From positions 1 through 64,000 of the forward strand of contig NZ_MLQQ01000058.1 in NCBI RefSeq assembly GCF_001865995.1: a DNA stretch of 64,000 nucleotides, written 5' to 3'. The translations under genes were made by a program, and so were the position numbers. Below the pieces are notes generated by a model. That model saw nothing but the letters and a program-made list of their open reading frames with translations, was not told the origin of the DNA and did no database searches. Shown piece after piece: positions 7,126-14,581 of this stretch. How positions within the stretch are numbered: position 1 is the first letter of the stretch; every line of letters starts with the position of its first letter. This DNA comes from Anaerobacillus arseniciselenatis (GTDB lineage: Bacteria; Bacillota; Bacilli; Bacillales; Anaerobacillaceae).

Positions 7126-9209
7126 GTCTTAATCCTCCTCGTTCTAAGTGTCTTCTTAATAAAGTTTATCAACCTTGGCGCAAATATTAACGCAAATGCC
7201 AGAATGATAAATCCAGCAACCAAGCCTATTAGCTCCATGCCACCACTTACTATGTCATTAACACCAAAAGGCATTGCAATACCGCCAATCGTTTGGCTAG
7301 GTTTACTAATTACCCCTTCAGTGCCACTCTCGGAAATCGGTTGTAATTGAACATCGGGATTATTAAACATTGTGTACTGCATATCATCTTTTGGTATGGT
7401 GACTTGACCATCACTTGCTGGAACAGTTGTATATTCACTACCACCAACAAATACTTTTACATCTCCAGTAGTAGGACTTGACCATGTAAATACATAATCA
7501 CCGTTTTCATTTGTCGTTTCATTGATGCCACCCATTGTTGGGGTTGGTTCTGGATCTGTTGAAGCTAGAACCGTAACTCCATCTGACTCTTGCCCTTCAG
7601 TGTTTTCCGTTGTTAAGAGATATTCATAATCGCTGTCTGGATCTACACTTAAATCATTAAAGTACGATCCGTTTGTTTCGAATAAGGGATCATAACCTTC
7701 ATTAGCTGAAACGCTTTTACCGAATAGAAATGCACTAACAGGGTTTTGTTCTTCAGTTAATGTTTTTCTATAGATCCTTACAAAGTTAAAGTTAGGGTTG
7801 TATTCTGGAACTGCCCAAGATAAATCGACTCTTTCGTGAGTAGTTTCTACCTCAACATTTGAAACATCTTCAATTAAAGGAGCTTCAGGTGTTTCCACTG
7901 TAATCGGTATACCCTGTGACTCATAACCATCAGTTGTTTTTGTTTTTATTACAAATTCATGTTCTTTTCCTGGCTCAAAACCTTCTATAAAAAATCCATA
8001 TTCATCCGTTTCTGCTACCTTTATACCTTCATAGTAAAGGTTTGCCTTTTCGTATCCATCCATTTCTGGAATCGTAAATATTAATTTAATCGCGTGATAA
8101 TTTAATGCTCCCACATGTAAATCTTCAACTTCTGAAACTGCAGCTGTTTTTGCATGTATTTCAATTCCATCCGATTCTTCTCCTGGAGGATCGTAAAAGG
8201 ATGTTAATAACAATGTATAATTCGTTTCAGGTTTAAGGTCCGAAAAATGATAATGATTGTATGGTGCATACACTTCATCAATCAAGATACCTTCTTCATA
8301 TATCTTTACCTTTTCAAATCCCTCTTGCGTGGGGTTTTCCCATTTTAAATGGATACGGTTATAAAATTCTTCTATCCCTTTAATCGTTATCTCTTCTAAA
8401 TGGATATAGTCTGTTTTAACTGTTATACTTTCCCCTACACTTTCTTCTCCTTCGTTATTGACCGTTGTTACTTTAAAATCGTAACTCGTTGAATAATCTA
8501 AACCAGTAAATGTATAGCTTTCCTCTTCATTCGTTAACGAGGTAAATAAGTTATCATTTTTATAAATATTTATTTTTTCAACCTCATACATATCAGGATT
8601 ATTCCAGTTTAAAGTTATTGTTGTATCTGTTTGATCACTCGTTAAATTTGATATTTCTGGAATAGATTCAAAAATTCCAGATTCCAAATTCAAAGCGGGG
8701 CGAACGCCGCGCGAATTGCGCGCACCGCTGACGTCCATACGACCAGCGCTGTTCACAGAACGCACCCAGGACGACGAACCAGAAGAAGCCGTTTTTGTCA
8801 ACCAAGTAGTTGACCAATCGTTAAAATCTAAAATATCTCCATTGTAATATGTTGCATATTGGATATATTCATCTTCTGTAATTAAGTCGATATTTAATAT
8901 AGCATCTGGGTTAGAGCCATCTGAAAAATCTAAGTCATTGATTAAATTGTTATTTAAATCTGCCCGAACATCTGATGTTTCCCAAACATTGGAGTTACCA
9001 TCATCAAAAGTTCTTGTTTTCCAGAATGGGTTTCCATTATTATCTGGATCGTTCCAAATAACTCGGCCTGTCTCTGGATCAAGGACGATCCACTCAACCC
9101 CACCGAAATGAACGGTGTCTCCCGGTTGTATATCTGTCGCAAACGTTTGACCGCTTGTAAACAACAAGCCGATTGATAAAACTATTATAAAACTAAATTT
9201 TTTTATCAT
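7122..9209 (-). CDS. Secreted fibronectin-III protein with coat-like C-terminal helix (pIII-like)
   Basis: 695 residues. Signal peptide (1-24, MIKKFSFIIVLSIGLLFTSG...). Residues about 30-178 resemble DUF6273/C-type-lectin-like modules: VHFGGVEWIVLD near the start, W.TSDVRADLN in the middle, WVRS near 148 and GVRPALNL near 168-175. Four fibronectin-III-like repeats follow (about 183-550; recurring TNYTLLLTS or YDFKVTTVNNEG strands), then a linker and a final membrane helix, MELIGLVAGFIILAFALIFA plus PRLINFIKK, nearly the same as the coat-like protein at 10,777-10,959. Such a layout fits a virion-tip adsorption protein. Residues about 140-175 lie in an adenine-poor GC-rich stretch (see findings). 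A host-surface adhesin is the alternative. Confidence 0.8.
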   Translation of the reverse strand: MIKKFSFIIVLSIGLLFTSGQTFATDIQPGDTVHFGGVEWIVLDPETGRVIWNDPDNNGNPFWKTRTFDDGNSNVWETSDVRADLNNNLINDLDFSDGSNPDAILNIDLITEDEYIQYATYYNGDILDFNDWSTTWLTKTASSGSSSWVRSVNSAGRMDVSGARNSRGVRPALNLESGIFESIPEISNLTSDQTDTTITLNWNNPDMYEVEKINIYKNDNLFTSLTNEEESYTFTGLDYSTSYDFKVTTVNNEGEESVGESITVKTDYIHLEEITIKGIEEFYNRIHLKWENPTQEGFEKVKIYEEGILIDEVYAPYNHYHFSDLKPETNYTLLLTSFYDPPGEESDGIEIHAKTAAVSEVEDLHVGALNYHAIKLIFTIPEMDGYEKANLYYEGIKVAETDEYGFFIEGFEPGKEHEFVIKTKTTDGYESQGIPITVETPEAPLIEDVSNVEVETTHERVDLSWAVPEYNPNFNFVRIYRKTLTEEQNPVSAFLFGKSVSANEGYDPLFETNGSYFNDLSVDPDSDYEYLLTTENTEGQESDGVTVLASTDPEPTPTMGGINETTNENGDYVFTWSSPTTGDVKVFVGGSEYTTVPASDGQVTIPKDDMQYTMFNNPDVQLQPISESGTEGVISKPSQTIGGIAMPFGVNDIVSGGMELIGLVAGFIILAFALIFAPRLINFIKKTLRTRRIKT
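8690..8790 (-). other. GC-rich, adenine-depleted segment (candidate DGR variable region)
   Basis: By hand count, 8695-8790 is about two-thirds G+C inside an AT-rich gene. Its coding strand has about 8 adenines against 25 thymines in 96 nt. It encodes the C-terminal edge of the lectin-like domain (WVRSV ... GVRPALNL), the usual place of variable regions in diversity-generating retroelement targets. No reverse transcriptase or template copy is seen in the window, so the interpretation is tentative. Confidence 0.45.
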
Positions 9210-9225
9210 TCTCTAGCCTCCTTAA

Positions 9226-10704
9226 TCATCCACTCCCATCCGGTTCGTCCGGGTGGTTTTTGTAGTTACCTATATCTATCTGATTATCACCTGGCGTTGG
9301 TGGTGTGTAGTTTTCCTTTGGAATTGGTATTGAATTACCACCATTATCACCACTCGGCATAGGTGGTTCTAATACATCTACTACTTCGCCACCTTCTGGC
9401 ATTGGTGTCTGAAATTCTTGTTGTTCTGGCTGGTGGTCCCATTCCCCGGCATCTTCTACTTGACCGGGTATCGGTGGTTCTGTTGGGATATCTGGTAGCA
9501 TCTCCAATGGATTCCCAATATTAAAACCACCTGTAGGATCTTCTCGAAACTCAATTACTGGAGCTTCGTTTTCAATATCCTCTTTCGAATATCCACTTTC
9601 AGCTAAGCCTGGCACTTCCTCCATAGTAGGTTCACTTTGACTGAGTTCATCTGCATAATCTGGGATTTGTTCGTGCTGTCCGATTCTACTTGGTTCCTGA
9701 ATGTTAATATCTTGACTCGGCGGTGCTGGTGGAGGTGGAGCTGTACCTAACATGTTCTGTAGATCGTTTATAGCATTGGGTACAATTCGTTCATAAAAAG
9801 TGTCAGCTACTTGAGTCCAATTAGGCGGTGGCGGTATCGCATTTCTTATTTCATCAATCTTCCCCATGTATTCGTTCCATGCAGGAGCTTCAAACCAACA
9901 TCCGCAATCTACTTCAAATGTACCGCTTTCACGCCAAGCAGAATTTAAACCTCCACTTCCTTCCGCCCTTACTCGAAATTCAACTGTTCCACTTGTATCC
10001 AATGCTATTGATCTTGAGGTATTATTTTCCGTGCTAATATGAGTCCAATTACCATCTATACGTTGCTCCAAACGATATCCTGTGACCGAATTATTTTCTC
10101 CACCACTAGAACTTCCCCAACTTACCGTTATATCTCCAACGCTTAATTCACCAGTTGGTGATGTGAAATTACCTGGTTGAGTTGGTGGTGTGGGTTCAGG
10201 TGGAGGATCTGGATCATCTCCCCCATTATCTCCATCACCCGGTGGATCCGGCTCACTACCTCCACCCTCGGGATCAGTTCCAGTATTTCCAGTTGTTCCA
10301 TCGTAACCAATCGTTCCATCTGTCTCATTTTCAATACCAGAAATTATCGTCCCTTCTTGACCAACTATATCTCCATCACCTCTTACAACTTTTGCATGAT
10401 AGTATCCATTTTTTGTTGGGAAAAAAGCTAATTCCCACGTTTGAAATATTACGGTCTTTGTTTCTCCGTCGTTTGACCAACTTACCTCTAAAAAGGCATT
10501 TGGATCTGCTTGCAACCAACTTGCACCAGAATAGTCGAAATATGTTCTGTTTTCATGATCTTGTTGCCATCTAATTGTGTTTTTATGGTAGTCATAAGCA
10601 AAAGAAACTTGAGCAAAAAACATCAAAACTACTAAAAAGAAACATAAGACCGCAAAAAACTTTTTACCACTCAAATTCGGCTGTACTGTATCAACTTTTA
10701 ACAT
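9226..10704 (-). CDS. Secreted proline-rich protein with a fibronectin-III-like domain
   Basis: About 492 residues from ATG at 10,704, preferred to TTG 10,716 because the AAAGGGG site is too close to the TTG. N-terminal hydrophobic signal segment (FFAVLCFFLVVLMFFAQVSF followed by A-Y-D), a small strand-rich domain, a Gly/Asp/Pro linker (about 135-180), an FN3-like domain (about 180-265), a Cys-Gly-Cys, then a long Pro/Glu-rich tail to the C-terminus with no membrane helix. Low-complexity Pro-rich spacers recall the glycine-rich linkers of pIII. Sits between the coat-like gene and the tip-type protein gene, so a virion minor protein is likely. Exact role unknown. Confidence 0.75.
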   Translation of the reverse strand: MLKVDTVQPNLSGKKFFAVLCFFLVVLMFFAQVSFAYDYHKNTIRWQQDHENRTYFDYSGASWLQADPNAFLEVSWSNDGETKTVIFQTWELAFFPTKNGYYHAKVVRGDGDIVGQEGTIISGIENETDGTIGYDGTTGNTGTDPEGGGSEPDPPGDGDNGGDDPDPPPEPTPPTQPGNFTSPTGELSVGDITVSWGSSSGGENNSVTGYRLEQRIDGNWTHISTENNTSRSIALDTSGTVEFRVRAEGSGGLNSAWRESGTFEVDCGCWFEAPAWNEYMGKIDEIRNAIPPPPNWTQVADTFYERIVPNAINDLQNMLGTAPPPPAPPSQDINIQEPSRIGQHEQIPDYADELSQSEPTMEEVPGLAESGYSKEDIENEAPVIEFREDPTGGFNIGNPLEMLPDIPTEPPIPGQVEDAGEWDHQPEQQEFQTPMPEGGEVVDVLEPPMPSGDNGGNSIPIPKENYTPPTPGDNQIDIGNYKNHPDEPDGSG

Positions 10705-10727
10705 ATAAGCAATCAAACCCCTTTATA

Positions 10728-10766
10728 AAAAAGAAAAAGGAGAACCCTCCAGCCCCCTTTTTCTCC
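10728..10766 (-). terminator. Terminator/attenuator behind the coat-like gene
   Basis: On the minus strand GGAGAA...TTCTCC (10,761-10,766 with 10,739-10,744) has extra G-rich/C-rich pairing inside and is followed by TTTTTCTTTTTT. It lies between the coat-like gene and the secreted-protein genes. Partial termination here would favour coat mRNA, as the terminator behind gene VIII does in Ff phages. Confidence 0.65.
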
Positions 10767-10776
10767 AACTTTTTAA

Positions 10777-10959
10777 TTAGTGAGCTGATCTGCCACCCTT
10801 ACCGAATACACCTTTAACGAAGTTGATAAGACGTGGTGCGAACATAAGAGCCATAGCTAGTACGATAAACCCGACTACTAAGCCAATTAATTCCATACCT
10901 CCACCAACAACATCTGCTACAGTAAACGGCAATTCAATTCCTGATAAATCTAATCCCAT
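10777..10959 (-). CDS. Putative major coat protein
   Basis: 60 residues from ATG 10,959 (GAAGGAGAAGG ribosome site). This start is preferred to ATG 10,977 because the paralogue at 20,813-21,052 also begins MGLDLSGIELPF. Layout: short acidic amphipathic N-terminus, one membrane helix (MELIGLVVGFIVLAMALMFA), basic C-terminus (PRLINFVKGVFGKGGRSAH). Small size, no cleaved signal and a positive DNA-facing end fit filamentous-phage pVIII proteins. A closely similar helix ends the 695-residue protein, and another copy is encoded at 20.8 kb. No family match is claimed; the coat assignment is inference from architecture and the adjacent Zot-like ATPase. Confidence 0.7.
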   Translation of the reverse strand: MGLDLSGIELPFTVADVVGGGMELIGLVVGFIVLAMALMFAPRLINFVKGVFGKGGRSAH

Positions 10960-11043
10960 AGTACCTTCTCCTTCCATAATTTTATTTTCACTCCTTTCAC
11001 CCTAAGAGTTAGAGAGTTATTTATATTTAACTAGCAATGCTAG

Positions 11044-11244
11044 TTAGTAACGGTAAACATCGTAATCATCATCGTCATCATCTTTTTTCAAAAATATTGA
11101 TCGAATGACTTTCACAATTTCTTCTGCTGCAAAAAGTGCCACTAAAATCATCACCACTGGACCAACATAAAACAATAGCCATTTTATCCAGTACCAAAAT
11201 TCTTCAAGTGCTTGTCCTGAAAGAAATGTTTGAAATTCAGGCAT
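11044..11244 (-). CDS. One-helix membrane protein with acidic C-terminus
   Basis: 66 residues: MPEFQTFLSGQALEEFWYWI, hydrophobic helix (WLLFYVGPVVMILVALFA), then a basic patch KVIRSIFLKK followed by six aspartates and YDVYRY. AGGTGA ribosome site. The switch from basic to polyacidic at the C-terminus is unusual among its neighbours. Possibly a minor coat protein. Confidence 0.7.
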   Translation of the reverse strand: MPEFQTFLSGQALEEFWYWIKWLLFYVGPVVMILVALFAAEEIVKVIRSIFLKKDDDDDDYDVYRY

Positions 11245-11252
11245 TAAATCAC

Positions 11253-11411
11253 CTAATTCCTAGTCCTTATTGCATCCACTACCATTTTCAAAAGTAATCC
11301 AACTGCTTGAATAGCAACATAAATCATAATGAAAGATGCGACTATTCCTAAAATAAATCCAAAAACCTGCCAAAAGAATGACCAATCCCATACACTAGCT
11401 ATGTTTTCCAT
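11253..11411 (-). CDS. 52-residue one-helix membrane protein
   Basis: MENIASVWDWSFFWQVFGFI then LGIVASFIMIYVAIQAVGLL and a basic end (KMVVDAIRTRN). Aromatic-rich interface, one long helix, positive C-terminus: coat-like layout. It lies between other tiny membrane genes with short gaps, in the same operon. Confidence 0.65.
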   Translation of the reverse strand: MENIASVWDWSFFWQVFGFILGIVASFIMIYVAIQAVGLLLKMVVDAIRTRN

Positions 11412-11429
11412 GTCATCCTTTCAACCCCT

Positions 11430-11570
11430 TTACAACTTAGAATTTTGGTAAATATCTATTGAAACTAATAATAGTGTTAAAAATATAGTGAAAGTTAAAA
11501 TCAAAGTCATCACATCAGGATTTCCTAACAATATTCGAAATGTATCTGCTACTAATCCGCCTATCTCCAT
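11430..11570 (-). CDS. 46-residue one-helix membrane protein
   Basis: MEIGGLVADTFRILLGNPDV followed by helix MTLILTFTIFLTLLLVSI and DIYQNSKL. Starts inside the end of the 45-codon gene upstream (10-nt overlap), which supports the ATG at 11,570. N-terminal part resembles the coat-like protein only in style (acidic, glycine-containing). Confidence 0.62.
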   Translation of the reverse strand: MEIGGLVADTFRILLGNPDVMTLILTFTIFLTLLLVSIDIYQNSKL

Positions 11571-11698
11571 CTTGATGTCCCCTTTACGAAGATACTGTAA
11601 AAATAACTAACGATTGGAGATAAAAGAATGCAAGCACCAAAGATTACAATGTACACTAAGAAAATTTCACTATTTGAAGCTTCCAGTACGTTGTACAT
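11561..11698 (-). CDS. 45-residue one-helix membrane protein
   Basis: MYNVLEASNSEIFLVYIVIF plus GACILLSPIVSYFYSIF and a short basic end (VKGTSRWR). Overlaps the next gene by 10 nt and follows the 78-codon gene closely. Part of the tiny membrane-protein series; function unknown. Confidence 0.62.
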   Translation of the reverse strand: MYNVLEASNSEIFLVYIVIFGACILLSPIVSYFYSIFVKGTSRWR

Positions 11699-11703
11699 TA
11701 TCT

Positions 11704-11940
11704 TTACCTCCTGATAATTCGCCCTAAGATCATCAAGACAAGGATCATTACTAACAATGTTGAAACGACAACATCACCTAATGTCATTTCATGAACAATA
11801 TGAATTGCGCCCGTTTCAGTTTCGAAAATCGTTTCCGAAGTTCTAGCTTCATCTTGAATGGTGAAAATTGTTTCATCATCTTTAGGGTATACTTTCATTT
11901 CACTTGGGAACTCCAAAATAATCTCACTCGTTTCTGGCAT
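11704..11940 (-). CDS. 78-residue tail-anchored membrane protein
   Basis: ATG at 11,940 (MPETSEIILEFPSEMKVYPK), chosen because GAAGGTG sits about 6 nt upstream; an in-frame TTG at 11,955 overlaps that site. Acidic soluble part, then helix DVVVSTLLVMILVLMILG and RIIRR. First gene of the structural operon, behind the repeated CCCCAAAA sites. Possibly a minor coat protein. Confidence 0.68.
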   Translation of the reverse strand: MPETSEIILEFPSEMKVYPKDDETIFTIQDEARTSETIFETETGAIHIVHEMTLGDVVVSTLLVMILVLMILGRIIRR

Positions 11941-12014
11941 TTTTATCACCTTCAATCTAACGTAGGAGAAATATTTTAACTGCCTTAATAATACCTAGTA
12001 AAAAAACGTTCTAG

Positions 12015-12054
12015 TACCCCAAAACACCCCAAAACTTGACAAAATACCCCAAAA
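12015..12054 (-). promoter_or_regulatory. Repeated TTTTGGGG operator upstream of the structural operon
   Basis: TACCCCAAAACACCCCAAAA at 12,015-12,034 and another TACCCCAAAA at 12,045-12,054. The same 20-mer occurs exactly upstream of the second coat-like gene (21,113-21,132), both in front of minus-strand genes. Likely a shared activator or repressor site. The rest of the 350-bp gap 11,956-12,304 is AT-rich with no supported gene; it may hold the operon promoter or an origin, but I see no clear signature. Confidence 0.6.
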
Positions 12055-12304
12055 CCTTACATAAGGGCACTTAATTGGAAATAAGCTAAAATTTACATTT
12101 CACAGCGGATATTTGATACGAATTACAGCCTGTTTTACATCATCAAAACAAATTTTCTTGCCCATAAAAAGCTATATTGTGCGCATAATAATAGATATAA
12201 ATATATCTTTAATTTTTTACACCCTTTTAAGCGAAAAAATAGACTTAGCAAACATGCCAAGCCTAGGAAAAATATTTGTTTTGGAAACAAAAATATCATT
12301 GTGT

Positions 12305-12586
12305 TTACTTAATTAATTTTTCTATTCTGAATTTCAATTCTTCATCATCTAAACTATTAAAACCCCTTGACCAATCGTATATGATCTCCAATTCATGTTT
12401 TGTAAAAGAAGCTTTATTCTTTAATTCAAATTGATTTTTACAAGCTACTTCATAACCATAACGAAAAGTTTTCTCCAGTAGTGAATCTAATGCAATTCGA
12501 TCAGCTTCAACTAAATTTTCCGTATCTACACCTAAAATTTGAAGTATGCTATATTGTAATTTTTCAAACTTTTTATGCTCTATCAT
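12305..12586 (-). CDS. 93-residue hypothetical protein
   Basis: Soluble helical protein (MIEHKKFEKLQYSILQILGV ... FNSLDDEELKFRIEKLIK). Strong AAGGAGG ribosome site. Last gene of the replication/early operon before the 350-bp gap. No family recognised. Confidence 0.68.
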   Translation of the reverse strand: MIEHKKFEKLQYSILQILGVDTENLVEADRIALDSLLEKTFRYGYEVACKNQFELKNKASFTKHELEIIYDWSRGFNSLDDEELKFRIEKLIK

Positions 12587-12628
12587 GGTAAAACCTCCTT
12601 ATAATAAAAATAACTATCATTGTATTTA

Positions 12629-12841
12629 TTAAACATCTAACCCTTTAAATAAATTTTTTATGAATTTAAAAACAAGTGTAATTAAAATTAAAGTATTTAT
12701 AATCATAAGTGAATAATAAGTAATAGGATTTTCAGCAAAAAGTGTAGATAGTAATTCGTGAAATAGAGGATCGGTTATAACGGAAAACAAAAAGAAATAA
12801 AAAACAATAGCTATTATCACGACAAGAATTAAATTAATCAT
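12629..12841 (-). CDS. Two-helix small membrane protein
   Basis: 70 residues with helices at the N-terminus (LILVVIIAIVFYFFLF) and in the second half (YYSLMIINTLILITLVFKF). Overlaps the 3' end of the 60-codon gene by 4 nt (ATGA). Unknown function. Confidence 0.62.
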   Translation of the reverse strand: MINLILVVIIAIVFYFFLFSVITDPLFHELLSTLFAENPITYYSLMIINTLILITLVFKFIKNLFKGLDV

Positions 12842-13020
12842 GCTTTTACTCTCCTATCGTTGCATTTCTTTTTTTCTAAATGCAACATAAGTAACACTGT
12901 AACAATATGAATTATAGCTACTAAACCAACTGATAAATTTACGAGATAAGGAAACTCCGCTATTAAGCAAATTACATTTGCAATTGCTAAGAAATATAAA
13001 ATATATAAATGATATTTCAT
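12838..13020 (-). CDS. Two-helix small membrane protein
   Basis: 60 residues (MKYHLYILYFLAIANVICLI ... VAIIHIVTVLLMLHLEKKKC), two membrane helices and a basic C-terminus. Overlaps the next gene by 4 nt (ATGA), so the pair is translationally coupled. AAGGGGG ribosome site before the ATG. Unknown function. Confidence 0.62.
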   Translation of the reverse strand: MKYHLYILYFLAIANVICLIAEFPYLVNLSVGLVAIIHIVTVLLMLHLEKKKCNDRRVKA

Positions 13021-13056
13021 AAAATCCCCCTTCTGGAAACATAATTAATCTTTTGT

Positions 13057-13332
13057 TTACCTATTTTCAAAACCCCCTCTACTTTCAGCAAAATCATTAA
13101 CTTGCTTTTCTAGCTTCTTAATATCTTCTAAACTAAAATCAATTTTATTATTGATACACGCATCAAAAATTAGTTTATTTTGGTCTTTATCAAATTCAAA
13201 TACCATTTCATACACATATTCCGTTTCTGGATCGTCCTCATCTTTAATGAAGAACTGTCCGACGTACCCTAGTAAAGGAGATATAAAAAAATTACCTAGT
13301 TCTAAATTGTTAAATTTCTCACTTTTTGTCAT
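13057..13332 (-). CDS. 91-residue hypothetical protein
   Basis: Acidic cytoplasmic protein (MTKSEKFNNLELGNFFISPL ... VYEMVFEFDKDQNKLIFDAC). Strand-rich middle, helical end. No motif recognised. In the replication operon. Confidence 0.65.
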   Translation of the reverse strand: MTKSEKFNNLELGNFFISPLLGYVGQFFIKDEDDPETEYVYEMVFEFDKDQNKLIFDACINNKIDFSLEDIKKLEKQVNDFAESRGGFENR

Positions 13333-13355
13333 AAAATCAATCCTTTCTCACCGTA

Positions 13356-13622
13356 CTATTCATCAGTATTTCCTTCTAAATGCTCAATGGGATTGATGTA
13401 TAAACCAACAGAAACTAAAATAGATGTAATATCAGAAAATATTCTAAAATTCCTTTGTATAAGTTCATCAGAACCATTTCTTTCATAATGAAAATTTACA
13501 CTTCTTATATGTTCTTCTAACTTTTTAAAAACAGCTTCACATTGATAATCAGGAATTTCACAAGCTGGAGTCTTTTCAAAAAACCATTTTTCACCTTTAA
13601 TTGTAAAGAATTTAATTTCCAT
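13356..13622 (-). CDS. 88-residue hypothetical protein
   Basis: Soluble protein (MEIKFFTIKGEKWFFEKTPA ... LVSVGLYINPIEHLEGNTDE). Two cysteines (CEIPDYQC) 6 apart. No family recognised. AAGGGTG ribosome site. Confidence 0.65.
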   Translation of the reverse strand: MEIKFFTIKGEKWFFEKTPACEIPDYQCEAVFKKLEEHIRSVNFHYERNGSDELIQRNFRIFSDITSILVSVGLYINPIEHLEGNTDE

Positions 13623-13671
13623 TTTTCATCACCCTTTCTTAATGAACATTTTTCCTCAAATCCGAACTACC

Positions 13672-13833
13672 TCAATGCACCTCAATTAAATACAACCCGT
13701 TATTTTGCTTTTCATAATGAAAATCGTAACCTTCTAAGTCTAGTTTGCGAATTAATACTTTGAATTGTATAAAGGGCAAAACTATTTCGCCCTTGTTGAT
13801 TAATTGGTCATAATTTGCATAGTGAATAGACAT
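13672..13833 (-). CDS. 53-residue hypothetical protein
   Basis: Short gene beginning MSIHYANYDQLINKGEIVLP and ending LYLIEVH. GAAGGGA ribosome site before the ATG at 13,833. Basic-acidic mix, no membrane helix. Supported by operon spacing and ribosome site only. Confidence 0.58.
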   Translation of the reverse strand: MSIHYANYDQLINKGEIVLPFIQFKVLIRKLDLEGYDFHYEKQNNGLYLIEVH

Positions 13834-13855
13834 AATAACAATCCCTTCTAAGCTA

Positions 13856-14137
13856 TCAACTAAACTTTAAACTTCTACCTGTCTTTGATCGTCCTGTTTC
13901 CAGTGTTTTTATCCAATGCCTTAAATCGTGTCTGCCATATCCTCTGTTAAGCAACTCTTTCGGAAACTCATAAGCAAAATTTTCTTCCCAGCGTTTCATC
14001 CTCTTTAGTGCTTCTTCTTTTGGACCAAAGCCATACACATTGATTTCAGTGCTTCCTGAGAAATTACTGGAGCCTATGTACTCCGACAAATAAATGTACT
14101 GCTTACCTTTCGCCTTTACTTGAGATAAAAAACCCAT
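13856..14137 (-). CDS. 93-residue hypothetical protein
   Basis: Basic protein (MGFLSQVKAKGKQYIYLSEY ... RHDLRHWIKTLETGRSKTGR). Begins close behind the 142-codon gene. May bind nucleic acid judging from charge, but no motif is recognised. Confidence 0.65.
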   Translation of the reverse strand: MGFLSQVKAKGKQYIYLSEYIGSSNFSGSTEINVYGFGPKEEALKRMKRWEENFAYEFPKELLNRGYGRHDLRHWIKTLETGRSKTGRSLKFS

Positions 14138-14152
14138 TTCAACACCTCTCTA

Positions 14153-14581
14153 TTAATTTTTACATGCCGTGCTTCTTTTTCCGTCCATTCTATAAAGCCA
14201 ATTTATGAAACTACTAGCCTGCTCGAAAGCTTCATTAAAAGGGACATTTCTAGCAATCAGTTTGACTTTGTAGGGTTTGTCATCGCCTTGGCGGTAGTTG
14301 GCTCGCCACGCTGACGCTTTTTGATCGTCCAGTCTTTCGATAAACAAGAAACTATTTAAACCGTAGCGAAATTCATATAGATCACCATAGCGATAAATAA
14401 TAAAACCTTTCTCAATAGCTTCATCATTTTCTTTTAATCTTTTTATTAATAAAGGTTTTAGCTGTTTTATTTTTAGTTTTGTTTCTTTATTTATGTTTTT
14501 ATATTTAAGGCGTAGCTTTTCATTAGAAACTGAAATATATATATCCAAGTGGTAAAGATAATGTAGAAAATTACTAATCAT
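14153..14581 (-). CDS. TubC-N-like docking-domain protein next to the primase
   Basis: 142 residues. Residues about 15-50 (ISVSNEKLRLKYKNINKETK then LKPLLIKRLKEN) resemble the TubC N-terminal docking domain, a module often found fused or next to phage primases. The remainder (FIIYRYGDLYEFRYGLNSFL ... FNEAFEQASSFINWLYRM) is unknown. Starts inside the primase stop region (4-nt overlap), so it is co-translated with the primase-helicase and may dock to it. Confidence 0.68.
   Translation of the reverse strand: MISNFLHYLYHLDIYISVSNEKLRLKYKNINKETKLKIKQLKPLLIKRLKENDEAIEKGFIIYRYGDLYEFRYGLNSFLFIERLDDQKASAWRANYRQGDDKPYKVKLIARNVPFNEAFEQASSFINWLYRMDGKRSTACKN

Noticed and set aside
8954..9142. 62-codon frame overlapping the tip-protein gene
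   Set aside because: Shadow frame inside a gene with a signal peptide and clear domains.
10182..10574. 130-codon plus-strand frame opposite the Pro-rich protein
   Set aside because: Shadow of the low-complexity Pro/Gly/Asp codons of the minus-strand gene; no ribosome site.
12113..12316. 67-codon plus-strand frame in the gap before the structural operon
   Set aside because: No ribosome site, opposite to surrounding operons, AT-rich by chance; overlaps the end of a supported gene.
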